Shown here one piece after another: positions 44,078-53,900 of a DNA stretch of 64,000 nt. The stretch's first letter is position 1; every line of letters begins with the position of its first letter. A program made the position numbers and the translations under genes. This stretch comes from Kordiimonas marina. Its GTDB lineage: Bacteria > Pseudomonadota > Alphaproteobacteria > Sphingomonadales > Kordiimonadaceae. Location of the stretch: contig NZ_JAINDF010000003.1 in assembly GCF_023006325.1 (NCBI RefSeq), forward strand, positions 434,001 to 498,000, written 5' to 3'. Below the pieces are notes generated by a model. That model was not told where the DNA came from. It made no database searches and saw nothing but the letters and a program-made list of their open reading frames with translations.

Positions 44078-44530
44078 CTATTCCGCCTTAGCGCCGCCAT
44101 CCGCGCCGATAAAGGCGACGCAGGTGGGGGCGTCGGCGCGCAGCACGGCCTGCTGGTGGAAGCGCACGGCATAGGCCCGTGCCACCGCACTCACGCGCTT
44201 CGAGGCCGCCGCGTCCGGCGCATGGAGGAAGATGGCGACCTTGCTGCGCTCACAGCCGCCAGTGGCATCGGGGGCGGTGCAGCCCTTCCAATAGCCGATG
44301 CCGTCCATGACCGTGAAGCCGTCCGGGAAGCGCGGCACCACCTCGGCCTTCAGGAAGGCGGCGAACTGGGCGTCCGTCACCGCCCCGCCGCCCGAAATGC
44401 TGCGCCCGAAAAACAACCGGCTTTCCTGCATGGGTTGCTGGTCTGCGGGGCAGGTCTGAGCTGCGTAGGCCGCCGGGGTGGCGAAGGCCAGCGCCAAGCC
44501 TAGTCCGAAAGCTTTTCTCATTGCTGTCAT
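44078..44530 (-). CDS. DUF3574 domain-containing exported protein
   Basis: A 150-residue secreted protein with a signal peptide (hydrophobic AFGLGLALAFATPAAYA, cleavage after AYA near residue 21). The mature part carries the DUF3574 pattern SRLFFGRSISGGGAVTDAQF and RFPDGFTVMDGIGYW, with two Cys residues probably forming a disulfide. Family members are small, often periplasmic and functionally unassigned. I chose the ATG at 44530; an ATG three codons later is an equally good signal-peptide start. It follows copy 3 of the promoter module. Confidence 0.84.
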   Translation of the reverse strand: MTAMRKAFGLGLALAFATPAAYAAQTCPADQQPMQESRLFFGRSISGGGAVTDAQFAAFLKAEVVPRFPDGFTVMDGIGYWKGCTAPDATGGCERSKVAIFLHAPDAAASKRVSAVARAYAVRFHQQAVLRADAPTCVAFIGADGGAKAE

Positions 44531-44607
44531 GACATTCCACCTTATGACACCTAGGCCGCAAAGACCTGCATGTCGCAAAGGTGCCGGGTTTTGAGACAGG
44601 ATGCAAG
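44531..44607 (-). promoter_or_regulatory. Repeated promoter/leader module, copy 3
   Basis: 77 bp ending at the DUF3574 start: TTGCAT-N17-CACCTT with CAAAACCCGG in the spacer. The leader is more diverged than in copies 1 and 2 (GCAGGTCTTT; GGTGGA). Confidence 0.7.
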
Positions 44608-44733
44608 AATGAGGCTACCTCACACCTCAGACCACCATTCATGGTTGTGAATATACAAAAACTGGCTAACATAAGCTTAGTTAGTTAGGCGTATTTGTCA
44701 TTTTCCAAATAACTTCACTGGAAGGTTATAGAA

Positions 44734-45285
44734 ATGCGAATAGTCATTATTGCCTTGATTTCTCTTCTTACATTACCTGTACACGCTGATGAAATTAAGA
44801 AGGGCCCAACCACGAAGTTTGAACAAGTTCTGTTACAAAGGGGCACTTTGACGCTTAAAGAGTTTTTCAAATTCGGAAAATTCAACCGCGTTAATGGTGA
44901 AATAGCCGTTCTCACTGACATCAATACTGGCAAAAAAGTGTATGCCCTTAGGGTCAGTTCCTCATACTACAACTCCGACTATGACAATGGCGAAGCAAGT
45001 GGAGTTTTCGATGCAAAGGAAGTGTCCAGCGCCATTAGTTCACTTGAATTTATGAATAAAAAACTGGCGAGCTTGGCGGACAATGCTCCCTATACCGAAG
45101 TGGTATATCAGGGCCATGGGGACCCCCAGTTTGGCTTTTATGTAAATGGTAAAGACCGCAAAGGTTTCTTCAAAGTCAACTATAAGGCCTCTATCTTTTT
45201 CGATGCGAATGACCTCAGCGCCCTTGAGTATTTTTTCCAACAGGCGAAACAGAAAATCATCTCTCTTGGGGGAACGCTCGACTAA
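44734..45285 (+). CDS. Secreted protein of unknown function in AT-rich segment
   Basis: A 183-residue protein with a signal peptide (MRIVIIALISLLTLPVHA, cleavage after residue 18). The mature protein is hydrophilic with a beta-rich look: stretches such as RVNGEIAVLTDINTGKKVY and YNSDYDNGEASGVFDAKEV. I recognise no family and no catalytic motif. GGAAGG precedes the ATG. The codons are clearly richer in A and T than those of neighbouring genes, so it was probably acquired. It lies between composite repeats 3 and 4, beyond the DUF3574 gene. Confidence 0.7.
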   Translation: MRIVIIALISLLTLPVHADEIKKGPTTKFEQVLLQRGTLTLKEFFKFGKFNRVNGEIAVLTDINTGKKVYALRVSSSYYNSDYDNGEASGVFDAKEVSSAISSLEFMNKKLASLADNAPYTEVVYQGHGDPQFGFYVNGKDRKGFFKVNYKASIFFDANDLSALEYFFQQAKQKIISLGGTLD

Positions 45286-45296
45286 TTATCCCAAAT

Positions 45297-45394
45297 GTCA
45301 TAGCGGGACTTGATCCCGCTATCCATAACCCTGCGGGTAAAGGGAACGCTATTTCAGGCACCGTATGGACCCCGGGATCGAGTCCCGGGGTGAC
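45297..45394. repeat. Composite palindromic repeat, copy 4
   Basis: GTCATAGCGGGACTTGATCC... then the linker CCTGCGGGTAAAGGGAACGC, then CCGTATGGACCCCGGG... ending GGGGTGAC. About 85 bp are nearly identical to copy 3, 1.35 kb away and in the same orientation. Confidence 0.88.
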
Positions 45395-45405
45395 AAAAAT
45401 TAGAT

Positions 45406-46638
45406 CTAATGTTTTGGCAAATCAGAATCTGAAACTCTGAAAAATGGTGTCTGATCAAGCAGCCAGTTTACTAAACACCTAACAACAACAAGTCGCAAAT
45501 GAAGCGCTTTGGACGAAGCTTCCAAATGTGATGAAATAAACGAATCGAATTCCGTATCCTGCGGCATAAGCCTACTACCGTGAGTAAGCTTAGACCTCAT
45601 GTCATAAAATTGGCTGATTATATTTGAGGGAGTGCCCCGAGCATATTTTTCCAAGAATTGCCGGAAGAGCTTTGTTGGCCCCACATCCTGACAAATTTTA
45701 AATGAGCAGTCGTCCCGAGGGCATTCTTGAATTTCCTCTTTCTCTCTCCCAGAAAGCGCTTCAATCGCCTGCACCAAACATTGATATGAGAGAGAGGACG
45801 AATGCTTGGCTACAACATGTGAAGTATTTAGCCAGTATGCCGCTCTCAGAAATTTTTGCCTCTTTGCCGCCTCCAGAGCAAAATAAGACGTCAGAAAATC
45901 CCGAAAGTTTCGAGGCAGCATGAGGTGCCGGCTAATATCAATACCTTGCTGCGTATAATATTTTTGAGGGTCCATTTCTGCAATGGGCTTGAAACTAGCC
46001 GGGTCCTCAAAGGAACTTGTGTTATCCAAATTAATGCTATCCCTGAGGGAATAACCTAAGCTGAAACTAACATTGCAAAGTGACGAATTGGCCTCATCCA
46101 GTTGTATTCCCCACGCTCTATTTGGCTCTTGTTTATAAAAACCATGCTCAATTAAAGCACTCAACAAATAAAAAACTTCATGAAAAGCCTCATTCCTTCT
46201 CCAGAAATCAACACCATGATTGGGGCTTTTTCTATACCCATATTGCAGAACAACTGGGAATGGTCTTTGCGTGAGATCATTGGCTTCAAAAGGATCGGGA
46301 AAAGAGCGGTCGGGCATAATTTGCAGAACATCTGAATAACGAAAAAAGCCCTTTATAGGCATTTGCGCAAATATTGCCTCTGTCTGGACTGCCAAGCCAT
46401 GGTCGCCAAATACATGTGGAAATTCGGTCAGCTTTTTCTGGACAATCGGATCATTCCTATCTCCAACGATCTTGGCGATGCCTCCTTTGTTGGTGTAGGC
46501 CACTTCAATACAACCCAGATATTGGAACCTGCGGCCTGTTATCGCATGGGAAGTACCGCCTTCGGACAAAAAGGCCGCGAGTTCACCCGGCTGAACATTG
46601 TTCAATCGAAACTGGTTCGTCAGATCGCTCTGAGCCAT
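45406..46638 (-). CDS. HEPN-domain protein (ApeA-like), possibly acquired
   Basis: A 410-residue protein in AT-rich sequence. The C-terminal part (about 250-400) resembles ApeA-type HEPN domains: LSYQCLVQAIEALSGREKEE, a Cys-containing stretch ECPRDDCSFKICQ, and the HEPN signature R-x4-H in RSKLTHG at 348-353. HEPN domains with this motif are often metal-free RNases in defence or toxin systems, but ApeA-like stand-alone proteins are not proven ones. The N-terminal 240 residues match no domain I know. No antitoxin or partner gene is next to it. Confidence 0.6.
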   Translation of the reverse strand: MAQSDLTNQFRLNNVQPGELAAFLSEGGTSHAITGRRFQYLGCIEVAYTNKGGIAKIVGDRNDPIVQKKLTEFPHVFGDHGLAVQTEAIFAQMPIKGFFRYSDVLQIMPDRSFPDPFEANDLTQRPFPVVLQYGYRKSPNHGVDFWRRNEAFHEVFYLLSALIEHGFYKQEPNRAWGIQLDEANSSLCNVSFSLGYSLRDSINLDNTSSFEDPASFKPIAEMDPQKYYTQQGIDISRHLMLPRNFRDFLTSYFALEAAKRQKFLRAAYWLNTSHVVAKHSSSLSYQCLVQAIEALSGREKEEIQECPRDDCSFKICQDVGPTKLFRQFLEKYARGTPSNIISQFYDMRSKLTHGSRLMPQDTEFDSFISSHLEASSKALHLRLVVVRCLVNWLLDQTPFFRVSDSDLPKH

Positions 46639-46704
46639 TCACCTCTCCTCGAATGTTTGATGTGCGGCCTACGGTTGTTTAGGTAATTGCCTCCCCCAAG
46701 AGAA

Positions 46705-46731
46705 AAGGCCGAAGCATGGTGCCCCGGCCTT
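46705..46731 (-). terminator. Intrinsic terminator of thiC
   Basis: Minus-strand stem AAGGCCG / CGGCCTT with a 13-base loop, followed by TTCTCTT, 32 bp beyond the thiC stop. Confidence 0.75.
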
Positions 46732-46762
46732 CTTACTATCGTCAAGGTTGCTGATGTAAACC

Positions 46763-48713
<1,951 letters not shown>

Positions 48714-48928
48714 CATTGGTTTAAGGGTTCCGGTTCTACGCTTATGCGGGGGCCTGATCAAGCGGTTTCGGGGGTGGGTCGCGTGGTTGGGACGGCGTGA
48801 AAAGGTGTGCCGCGCGACTAAAGCGCCGCGAAACCGGCCAACTGTTGCGCCTGCAACAGCGTGGGAGACGCAACTGTTGCAAAGTTGGGCCTGAAGTGTT
48901 GCAGGCCGGAGGCGGTTTTGCGTCCCGC
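48714..48928. other. Intergenic region upstream of thiC with clustered GTTGC/GCAAC sites
   Basis: 215 bp between the GNAT stop and the riboswitch. GTTGC or its complement occurs five times (48844, 48853, 48870, 48876, 48898), making the dyads GTTGCGCCTGCAAC and GCAACTGTTGC. These may be hairpins ending the GNAT transcript or binding sites. No promoter with good hexamers was found, although thiC transcription must start here. Confidence 0.4.
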
Positions 48929-49423
48929 TCAGAGCTGTTTGATGAAGTGAAATTCTGTGGTGTTGGAGCTATCGTGCAGGTCCCGCGTTTCCGCCTGTTT
49001 CACGTAGCCTTCGCGGGTATAAAACGCATGAGCGCGGGCGAAGCGGCTGTCCGACCAGAGCTCGATCGATTTCGCGCCGCGCGCGCGGGCGCGGTCCTCG
49101 ATCAGGCGGGCGAGTTTGGGGCCGAGGCCGGTGCCGCGAAGGGATGCGCTCAAATAGATGCGCTTGAGCTGGAAATCCGCGGCCTCCCCCGGCGCGCAGG
49201 ATACGACGGCGACGATTTCACCATCTTTCTCAAGCACATAACCTTCGCCATCGATGCTTTTGAGGTAGGTTGCGTAGGCCTTGAGGTCGGCATCCAGGCC
49301 GTCCGGCTCCAGGTAGACACCGTCATATTCGGCGAAGCAGCCGCCGATCAGCCGCATAAGGCCTTCAGCGTCGGTATCCGCCACGTGCCGGAGCGTGAAC
49401 CCGGTCGGCAACTCTTCGATCAT
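48929..49423 (-). CDS. GNAT family N-acetyltransferase
   Basis: A 164-residue GNAT acetyltransferase. The acetyl-CoA loop is LRGTGLGPKLARL (R-G-x-G-L-G), and SDSRFARAHAFYTREGYV is the conserved C-terminal beta-alpha region with the acid-base Tyr. I chose the ATG at 49423 because GAGGGAG lies 8 bp upstream; the longer form starting at 49444 uses that site as coding sequence. It is downstream of the rpsD terminator and probably has its own promoter. Acceptor unknown. Confidence 0.9.
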   Translation of the reverse strand: MIEELPTGFTLRHVADTDAEGLMRLIGGCFAEYDGVYLEPDGLDADLKAYATYLKSIDGEGYVLEKDGEIVAVVSCAPGEAADFQLKRIYLSASLRGTGLGPKLARLIEDRARARGAKSIELWSDSRFARAHAFYTREGYVKQAETRDLHDSSNTTEFHFIKQL

Positions 49424-49499
49424 GGTGCGTGTCTCCCTCGTCATGGCCCTGTTTTACAGGCTGGGGCGACGCGCGCCAAGCCCTTATGCGCACAAAAGA

Positions 49500-49529
49500 A
49501 AAGGCCACCCGCCTGAGCGGATGGCCTTT
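49500..49529 (-). terminator. Intrinsic terminator of rpsD
   Basis: Stem AAAGGCCATCCGC with GCGGGTGGCCTTT (one G-U type mismatch), followed by TCTTTT on the minus strand, 24 bp after the rpsD stop. Confidence 0.88.
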
Positions 49530-49552
49530 CGGAAACTTTATGAGCCGGAGCC

Positions 49553-50164
49553 TTAGCGGGAATAGAATTCCACCACCAGGTTCGGTTCCATGATGACCGG
49601 GTACGGTACATCGTCGAGCGCCGGAACGCGGACGTAGGTGGCTTTGAAGCCGTCGACCGACAGATATTCCGGGATTTCACGCTCGGGGCTCTGGCCAGCG
49701 TCGATAACCATCGGGATCTGGCGAGCTTTTTCGCGAACTTCGACAACGTCACCCGGGCGCAGGAGGCGCGACGGGATGTTACAACGCTGGCCGTTCACCA
49801 GAACGTGGCCGTGGTTGACGAACTGACGGGCAGCGAAGACGGTCGGTACGAACTTGGCGCGGTACACAAGCGCATCGAGACGGCACTCCAGGATACCGAT
49901 CAGGTTCTCACCGGTATCACCCTTGCGGCGGTCAGCTTCGTCATAGTAGCGGCGGAACTGCTTCTCGCTGATGCTGCCATAGTAGCCCTTGAGCTTCTGC
50001 TTGGCGCGCAGCTGGATGCCGTAGTCCGACAGTTTGCCTTTGCGGCGCTGACCGTGCTGGCCGGGGCCATATTCACGGCTGTTCACCGGGGACTTAGCAC
50101 GGCCCCAGATGTTTTCGCCCATACGGCGATCAATTTTATATTTGGCTTGGATACGCTTTGACAT
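49553..50164 (-). CDS. rpsD: 30S ribosomal protein S4
   Basis: A 203-residue primary 16S-rRNA-binding protein that nucleates assembly of the small-subunit body. The N-terminus [21 protein letters not shown] lacks the zinc-knuckle cysteines (C- form). The S4 RNA-binding domain follows at [23 protein letters not shown] (about 107-130). It is transcribed alone here, as in many alphaproteobacteria, not in the alpha operon with rpoA. Confidence 0.98.
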   Translation of the reverse strand: MSKRIQAKYKIDRRMGENIWGRAKSPVNSREYGPGQHGQRRKGKLSDYGIQLRAKQKLKGYYGSISEKQFRRYYDEADRRKGDTGENLIGILECRLDALVYRAKFVPTVFAARQFVNHGHVLVNGQRCNIPSRLLRPGDVVEVREKARQIPMVIDAGQSPEREIPEYLSVDGFKATYVRVPALDDVPYPVIMEPNLVVEFYSR

Positions 50165-50204
50165 GCGAATCGCTCCTTCTTTTCAAGCGCCACGAGCGGT
50201 GTAT

Positions 50205-50249
50205 GTGTCCGAAAACATTATACAAATTTGCTCGCGCGGCTGCGGACAC
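50205..50249 (-). promoter_or_regulatory. rpsD promoter with flanking inverted repeat
   Basis: A perfect TATAAT -10 lies on the minus strand at 50217-50222. A weak -35 would sit 17 bp upstream. The arms GTGTCCG (50205-50211) and CGGACAC (50243-50249) flank the core, so a bound dimer or an RNA/DNA structure could affect it. Confidence 0.5.
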
Positions 50250-50359
50250 CATTGCCACAGCCATTCGTTAATGGGCGGGAGATACTGGGTTCCCGGCCCG
50301 GAGTCAACGGAAATCATGCAAAAAGCGCCTGATTTCCGTATGGTTTCAGTGCCCCGGCC

Positions 50360-51244
50360 TTACCCGCGGAAGCGGCGGATCAGGCTGGAGGTGTCATTCC
50401 GGTTGCCGCCCATTTTCTGGACGTCGCAATAGAACTGATCGACCAGCGCCGTCACCGGCAGCGACACGCCCATGGCATTCGCTTCGGTGAGCACGATACC
50501 AAGGTCCTTGCGCATCCAGTCGACCGCGAAACCGAAATCGAACTTGCCGTCGATCATGGTTTCGGCCCGGTTGTCCATCTGCCAGCTTTGCGCCGCGCCC
50601 TTGGAGATGACATCCACAACCGCCTTGGCATCGAGCCCGGCTTCCATGGCGAAATTCAGCGCCTCAGCAAGGCCCTGCACGGCACCGGCGATACAGATCT
50701 GGTTAACCATTTTCGTAAGCTGGCCGGCGCCCACACCGCCCAGCAGCTTCACCGACTTGGCATAAGCCTGGATGACCGGCTCGGCTTTCGCAAACGCGTC
50801 CGCGTCGCCGCCGCACATGACGGTCAGGGCACCATTCACGGCCCCGGCTTCCCCGCCGGAGATCGGTGCATCGATGAAGCTGAGCCCTTTTTCAGCCGCC
50901 GCCGCCCCCATCGCCCGCGCGCAGTTGGCTGACGCAGTGGTATGGTCGACAAAGATCGCACCTTCTTTCATGGCGTCGAACGCCCCGAACTCACCAATGC
51001 AGACCTCGGCCACATCCTTGTCCGCGCCGACGCAGGCGAACACAATGTCGGCATCTGCGGCGGCACCAGCCGGGGTCGGGGCCATGTAAAGCTCGCCATC
51101 GGCCTTGTCGGCGTAAGCCTCAAGCCAACTTTCTGCTTTGTCCGCAGTCCGATTATAGACGGTCACGTCATGCCCGGCTACTGCCAGGTGCCCCGCCATC
51201 GGGTAGCCCATCACGCCCAATCCAATAAATGCTACTTTTACCAT
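50360..51244 (-). CDS. Beta-hydroxyacid dehydrogenase, NAD(P)-dependent (3-hydroxyisobutyrate dehydrogenase-like)
   Basis: A 294-residue enzyme. The Rossmann motif is VAFIGLGVMGYPMAGHL at 3-19, and the substrate-binding signature is FIDAPISGGEAGAVNGALTV. The catalytic Lys is in GAGQLTKMVNQ (about 171-181). Family members oxidise 3-hydroxyisobutyrate, tartronate semialdehyde or 2-(hydroxymethyl)glutarate; valine degradation is plausible beside the leucine-pathway lyase elsewhere in the window. No pathway genes are adjacent, so the substrate is open. Confidence 0.9.
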   Translation of the reverse strand: MVKVAFIGLGVMGYPMAGHLAVAGHDVTVYNRTADKAESWLEAYADKADGELYMAPTPAGAAADADIVFACVGADKDVAEVCIGEFGAFDAMKEGAIFVDHTTASANCARAMGAAAAEKGLSFIDAPISGGEAGAVNGALTVMCGGDADAFAKAEPVIQAYAKSVKLLGGVGAGQLTKMVNQICIAGAVQGLAEALNFAMEAGLDAKAVVDVISKGAAQSWQMDNRAETMIDGKFDFGFAVDWMRKDLGIVLTEANAMGVSLPVTALVDQFYCDVQKMGGNRNDTSSLIRRFRG

Positions 51245-51286
51245 AAATACCTCCCAAGCTGGACTAACCGGTCTACTTTAGGCTAG

Positions 51287-51316
51287 TTGACAGAAAACAT
51301 TGCCTGCTGACATAGG
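51287..51316 (+). promoter_or_regulatory. Putative promoter of the penicillin acylase gene
   Basis: TTGACA at 51287-51292 and CATAGG at 51311-51316, spaced 18 bp. The predicted start lies about 50 bp before the ATG. Confidence 0.5.
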
Positions 51317-51368
51317 CTTAATTAGCCATTCTGTCCAGCGTGGGGCGTAGGTGCCTGGGAGGAATAAT

Positions 51369-53828
51369 ATGCGCAAACTGAAGCTTTGGGCTGCCATCAT
51401 CGGCGGCCTTGTTCTTATGATTGCCCTGATCGGCACCGCCTGGGTCAGGAGCAGCCTGCCCAAGCTTGACGGCACCATCACAGTCAAAGGCCCAACGGCT
51501 GATATCACCATCGCCCGCGACAGCCACGACGTCCCCCACATCGATGCCGCCACAGATAATGACCTATATTTTGCAATGGGTTACGTCCATGCGCAGGACC
51601 GCCTGTGGCAAATGGAGATTAACCGACGCATCGGCCATGGCCGGCTGGCAGAAGTGGTCGGCAAGCCTGGGCTGGGGATCGACCGCTACATGCGTACCCT
51701 CGGCTTCAGCCGCAAAGCGGAAGCCGCGCTCAAGCAGATGCCTGCCGATGTGGTTGCCAGCCTCCAGGCCTATGCCGACGGCGTTAACGCCTACATCAAG
51801 GGCCATAAAGGTGCCCTGCCGCCGGAGTTTCTGCTCACCGGCGATAAACCCGAGCCCTGGAAGCCCGTCGACACCATCGTGTGGCAGAAGCTGATGTGGC
51901 TGGACCTTTCGGGCAACATGCGCCGGGAGATCGCCCGCGCCCGCCTGCTGACCAAGCTGACGCCCACACAGGTTCAGAGCATTTACCCGGCGTACCCGGG
52001 CGACAAGGCCTCGGCACTTCCGGACCTTGCCAGCATTTACGCCAAAACACCCCTGAAGGAAGTTGCAAGCATCGTCGGGCCTGAAATGCCGCCGGGCTAC
52101 GGCTCCAACAACTGGGTGATTTCCGGCGATCATACGAAAAGCGGTAAGCCGCTTCTTGCCAATGACCCGCACCTGACGCTGACGACGCCGTCGATCTGGT
52201 ATCTCGTACGGCTGCATAACCGCACGACGGGCGCCAATCTTGTCGGCGTTTCCTTCCCCGGCACGCCGTCTGTCGTTCTCGGCCACAATGACCATATCGC
52301 TTGGGGCTTCACCAATACCGAGCCTGACTGCCAGGACCTGTTTATCGAAAAGCTGGTTGATGGCGGCAAGCGCTACCTGACCCCGCACGGCCCGGCCGAT
52401 TTTATCACCCACAAGGAAGTCATCCACGTTAAGGGCGAGAAAGATGTCACCCTGACGGTGCGCGAAACCCGCCATGGCCCTGTGCTGTCCGATGCCCTGT
52501 CGGACGGCAAGGAATTCCTGAAGGACGGCTATGTCCTTTCGCTGCAATGGACAGCCCTGATGGACCGCGAGACCGCTGTCGCAGGCCTGTTCGGCATTGC
52601 AAAGGCCCGTACGTTCCAGGACTTCAAAACCGCCGGGCTCTATTATATGGGGCCTGAGCAGAACATGATTTACGCCGATACCAAGGGCAACATTGGCTAT
52701 TATGCCCCTGCCCTTGTCCCGGTCCGCAAGCCGGGGAACGATATCGGCGGTCGCCTGCCCTCGCCCGGTTGGCTGGCGCAATATGATTGGCAGGGCTTCA
52801 TTCCCTATAATCAGCTGCCGACATACTACAACCCCAAGGGCGGCATCATCGCCACGGCGAACAATAAGATCATCGATGACAATTACCCGCACTTCATTAC
52901 CGGTGATTGGACGCTGCCCTACCGCGCCAACCGCATCAAGCATCTGTTGGCAGCCCATGACGGCCATGACCTCGCAAGCTTCAAGACGATCCAGCAGGAC
53001 ACCGTATCAGACATGATCCGCGACCTGTTGCCATCCTTCCTTGCCGCGGCCAATCCTTCCAATCCCATCGTTCAGGACCTGGCGAAATGGAATGGCGACA
53101 CAGCCGCTGACAGGCCAGAGCCCCTGATCTTCCATGAATGGATCAGGAAGTATCAAAAGGCACTGATGGCTGATGAATTGGGCGACATGTACAAAAGCTT
53201 CCGCCGTATCGAGCCGAGGCTTCTGAAAAGCAGCCTCTATTGGGAAGCCAAGGCCCACGGGAATGCCCCGGCTGACACCGCCTACTACAATCTTCCGCCC
53301 ATCGACCAGAAAGCCGCCCTCGCCTGGTGCGACAATGTCCAGACCCCCGATGTCCAGGAAAGTTGCACGGACCTGGCACGGACCGCCCTTGAGGAAACGA
53401 TCAAAGACCTCTCCGCAAGGCACGGGAAAGATTGGAAAAAATGGACCTGGGAATCAGAACATATTCTGCACCAGGCACACCGCCCGTTCAGCAATGTGCC
53501 GTCACTGCGGCCATGGTTTGAGCTTAGCGCCCCGGTCTCCGGTGACGTCTACACCATCAACGTGGCTGGTGTGAGCGAGACCCCGGCTACGCTGAACCAA
53601 AGCACGTTCGGTCCCAGTTACCGGGGTTTGTTCGACCTAAGCGATTTGGACAAATCCCTGTTCGTGCAACCGACCGGCCAGTCAGGCAACCCGCTTTCGA
53701 GCCACTATGATGACTTGTTCCCCTACTGGCGGACAGGCCGTTATTTCACGATCCCGACGGACAAACCGGTCCCGGCCGACGCCAAACATATTCTGACGCT
53801 GCATCCCGCAGCGCCAGAAAAGCCTTGA
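51369..53828 (+). CDS. Penicillin acylase family protein (Ntn hydrolase)
   Basis: An 819-residue Ntn-hydrolase precursor with an N-terminal hydrophobic signal/anchor (residues 5-25). The autocatalytic cleavage site is in GYGSNNWV; Ser246 would become the N-terminal nucleophile of the beta chain, and the alpha chain lies before it. Such enzymes cleave amide bonds of penicillins, N-acyl-homoserine lactones or other N-acyl amides in the periplasm. In proteobacteria, quorum-quenching acylase activity is common among homologues. I chose the ATG at 51369, just after GGGAGGA. It has its own upstream promoter and is divergent from the dehydrogenase. Confidence 0.92.
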   Translation: MRKLKLWAAIIGGLVLMIALIGTAWVRSSLPKLDGTITVKGPTADITIARDSHDVPHIDAATDNDLYFAMGYVHAQDRLWQMEINRRIGHGRLAEVVGKPGLGIDRYMRTLGFSRKAEAALKQMPADVVASLQAYADGVNAYIKGHKGALPPEFLLTGDKPEPWKPVDTIVWQKLMWLDLSGNMRREIARARLLTKLTPTQVQSIYPAYPGDKASALPDLASIYAKTPLKEVASIVGPEMPPGYGSNNWVISGDHTKSGKPLLANDPHLTLTTPSIWYLVRLHNRTTGANLVGVSFPGTPSVVLGHNDHIAWGFTNTEPDCQDLFIEKLVDGGKRYLTPHGPADFITHKEVIHVKGEKDVTLTVRETRHGPVLSDALSDGKEFLKDGYVLSLQWTALMDRETAVAGLFGIAKARTFQDFKTAGLYYMGPEQNMIYADTKGNIGYYAPALVPVRKPGNDIGGRLPSPGWLAQYDWQGFIPYNQLPTYYNPKGGIIATANNKIIDDNYPHFITGDWTLPYRANRIKHLLAAHDGHDLASFKTIQQDTVSDMIRDLLPSFLAAANPSNPIVQDLAKWNGDTAADRPEPLIFHEWIRKYQKALMADELGDMYKSFRRIEPRLLKSSLYWEAKAHGNAPADTAYYNLPPIDQKAALAWCDNVQTPDVQESCTDLARTALEETIKDLSARHGKDWKKWTWESEHILHQAHRPFSNVPSLRPWFELSAPVSGDVYTINVAGVSETPATLNQSTFGPSYRGLFDLSDLDKSLFVQPTGQSGNPLSSHYDDLFPYWRTGRYFTIPTDKPVPADAKHILTLHPAAPEKP

Positions 53829-53900
53829 AAGCGCGCGCAACCAAATATTAACGTTGCCTACGCCATAATACCGGCTTGGCCGAGAGATTAGGAGCATTGG

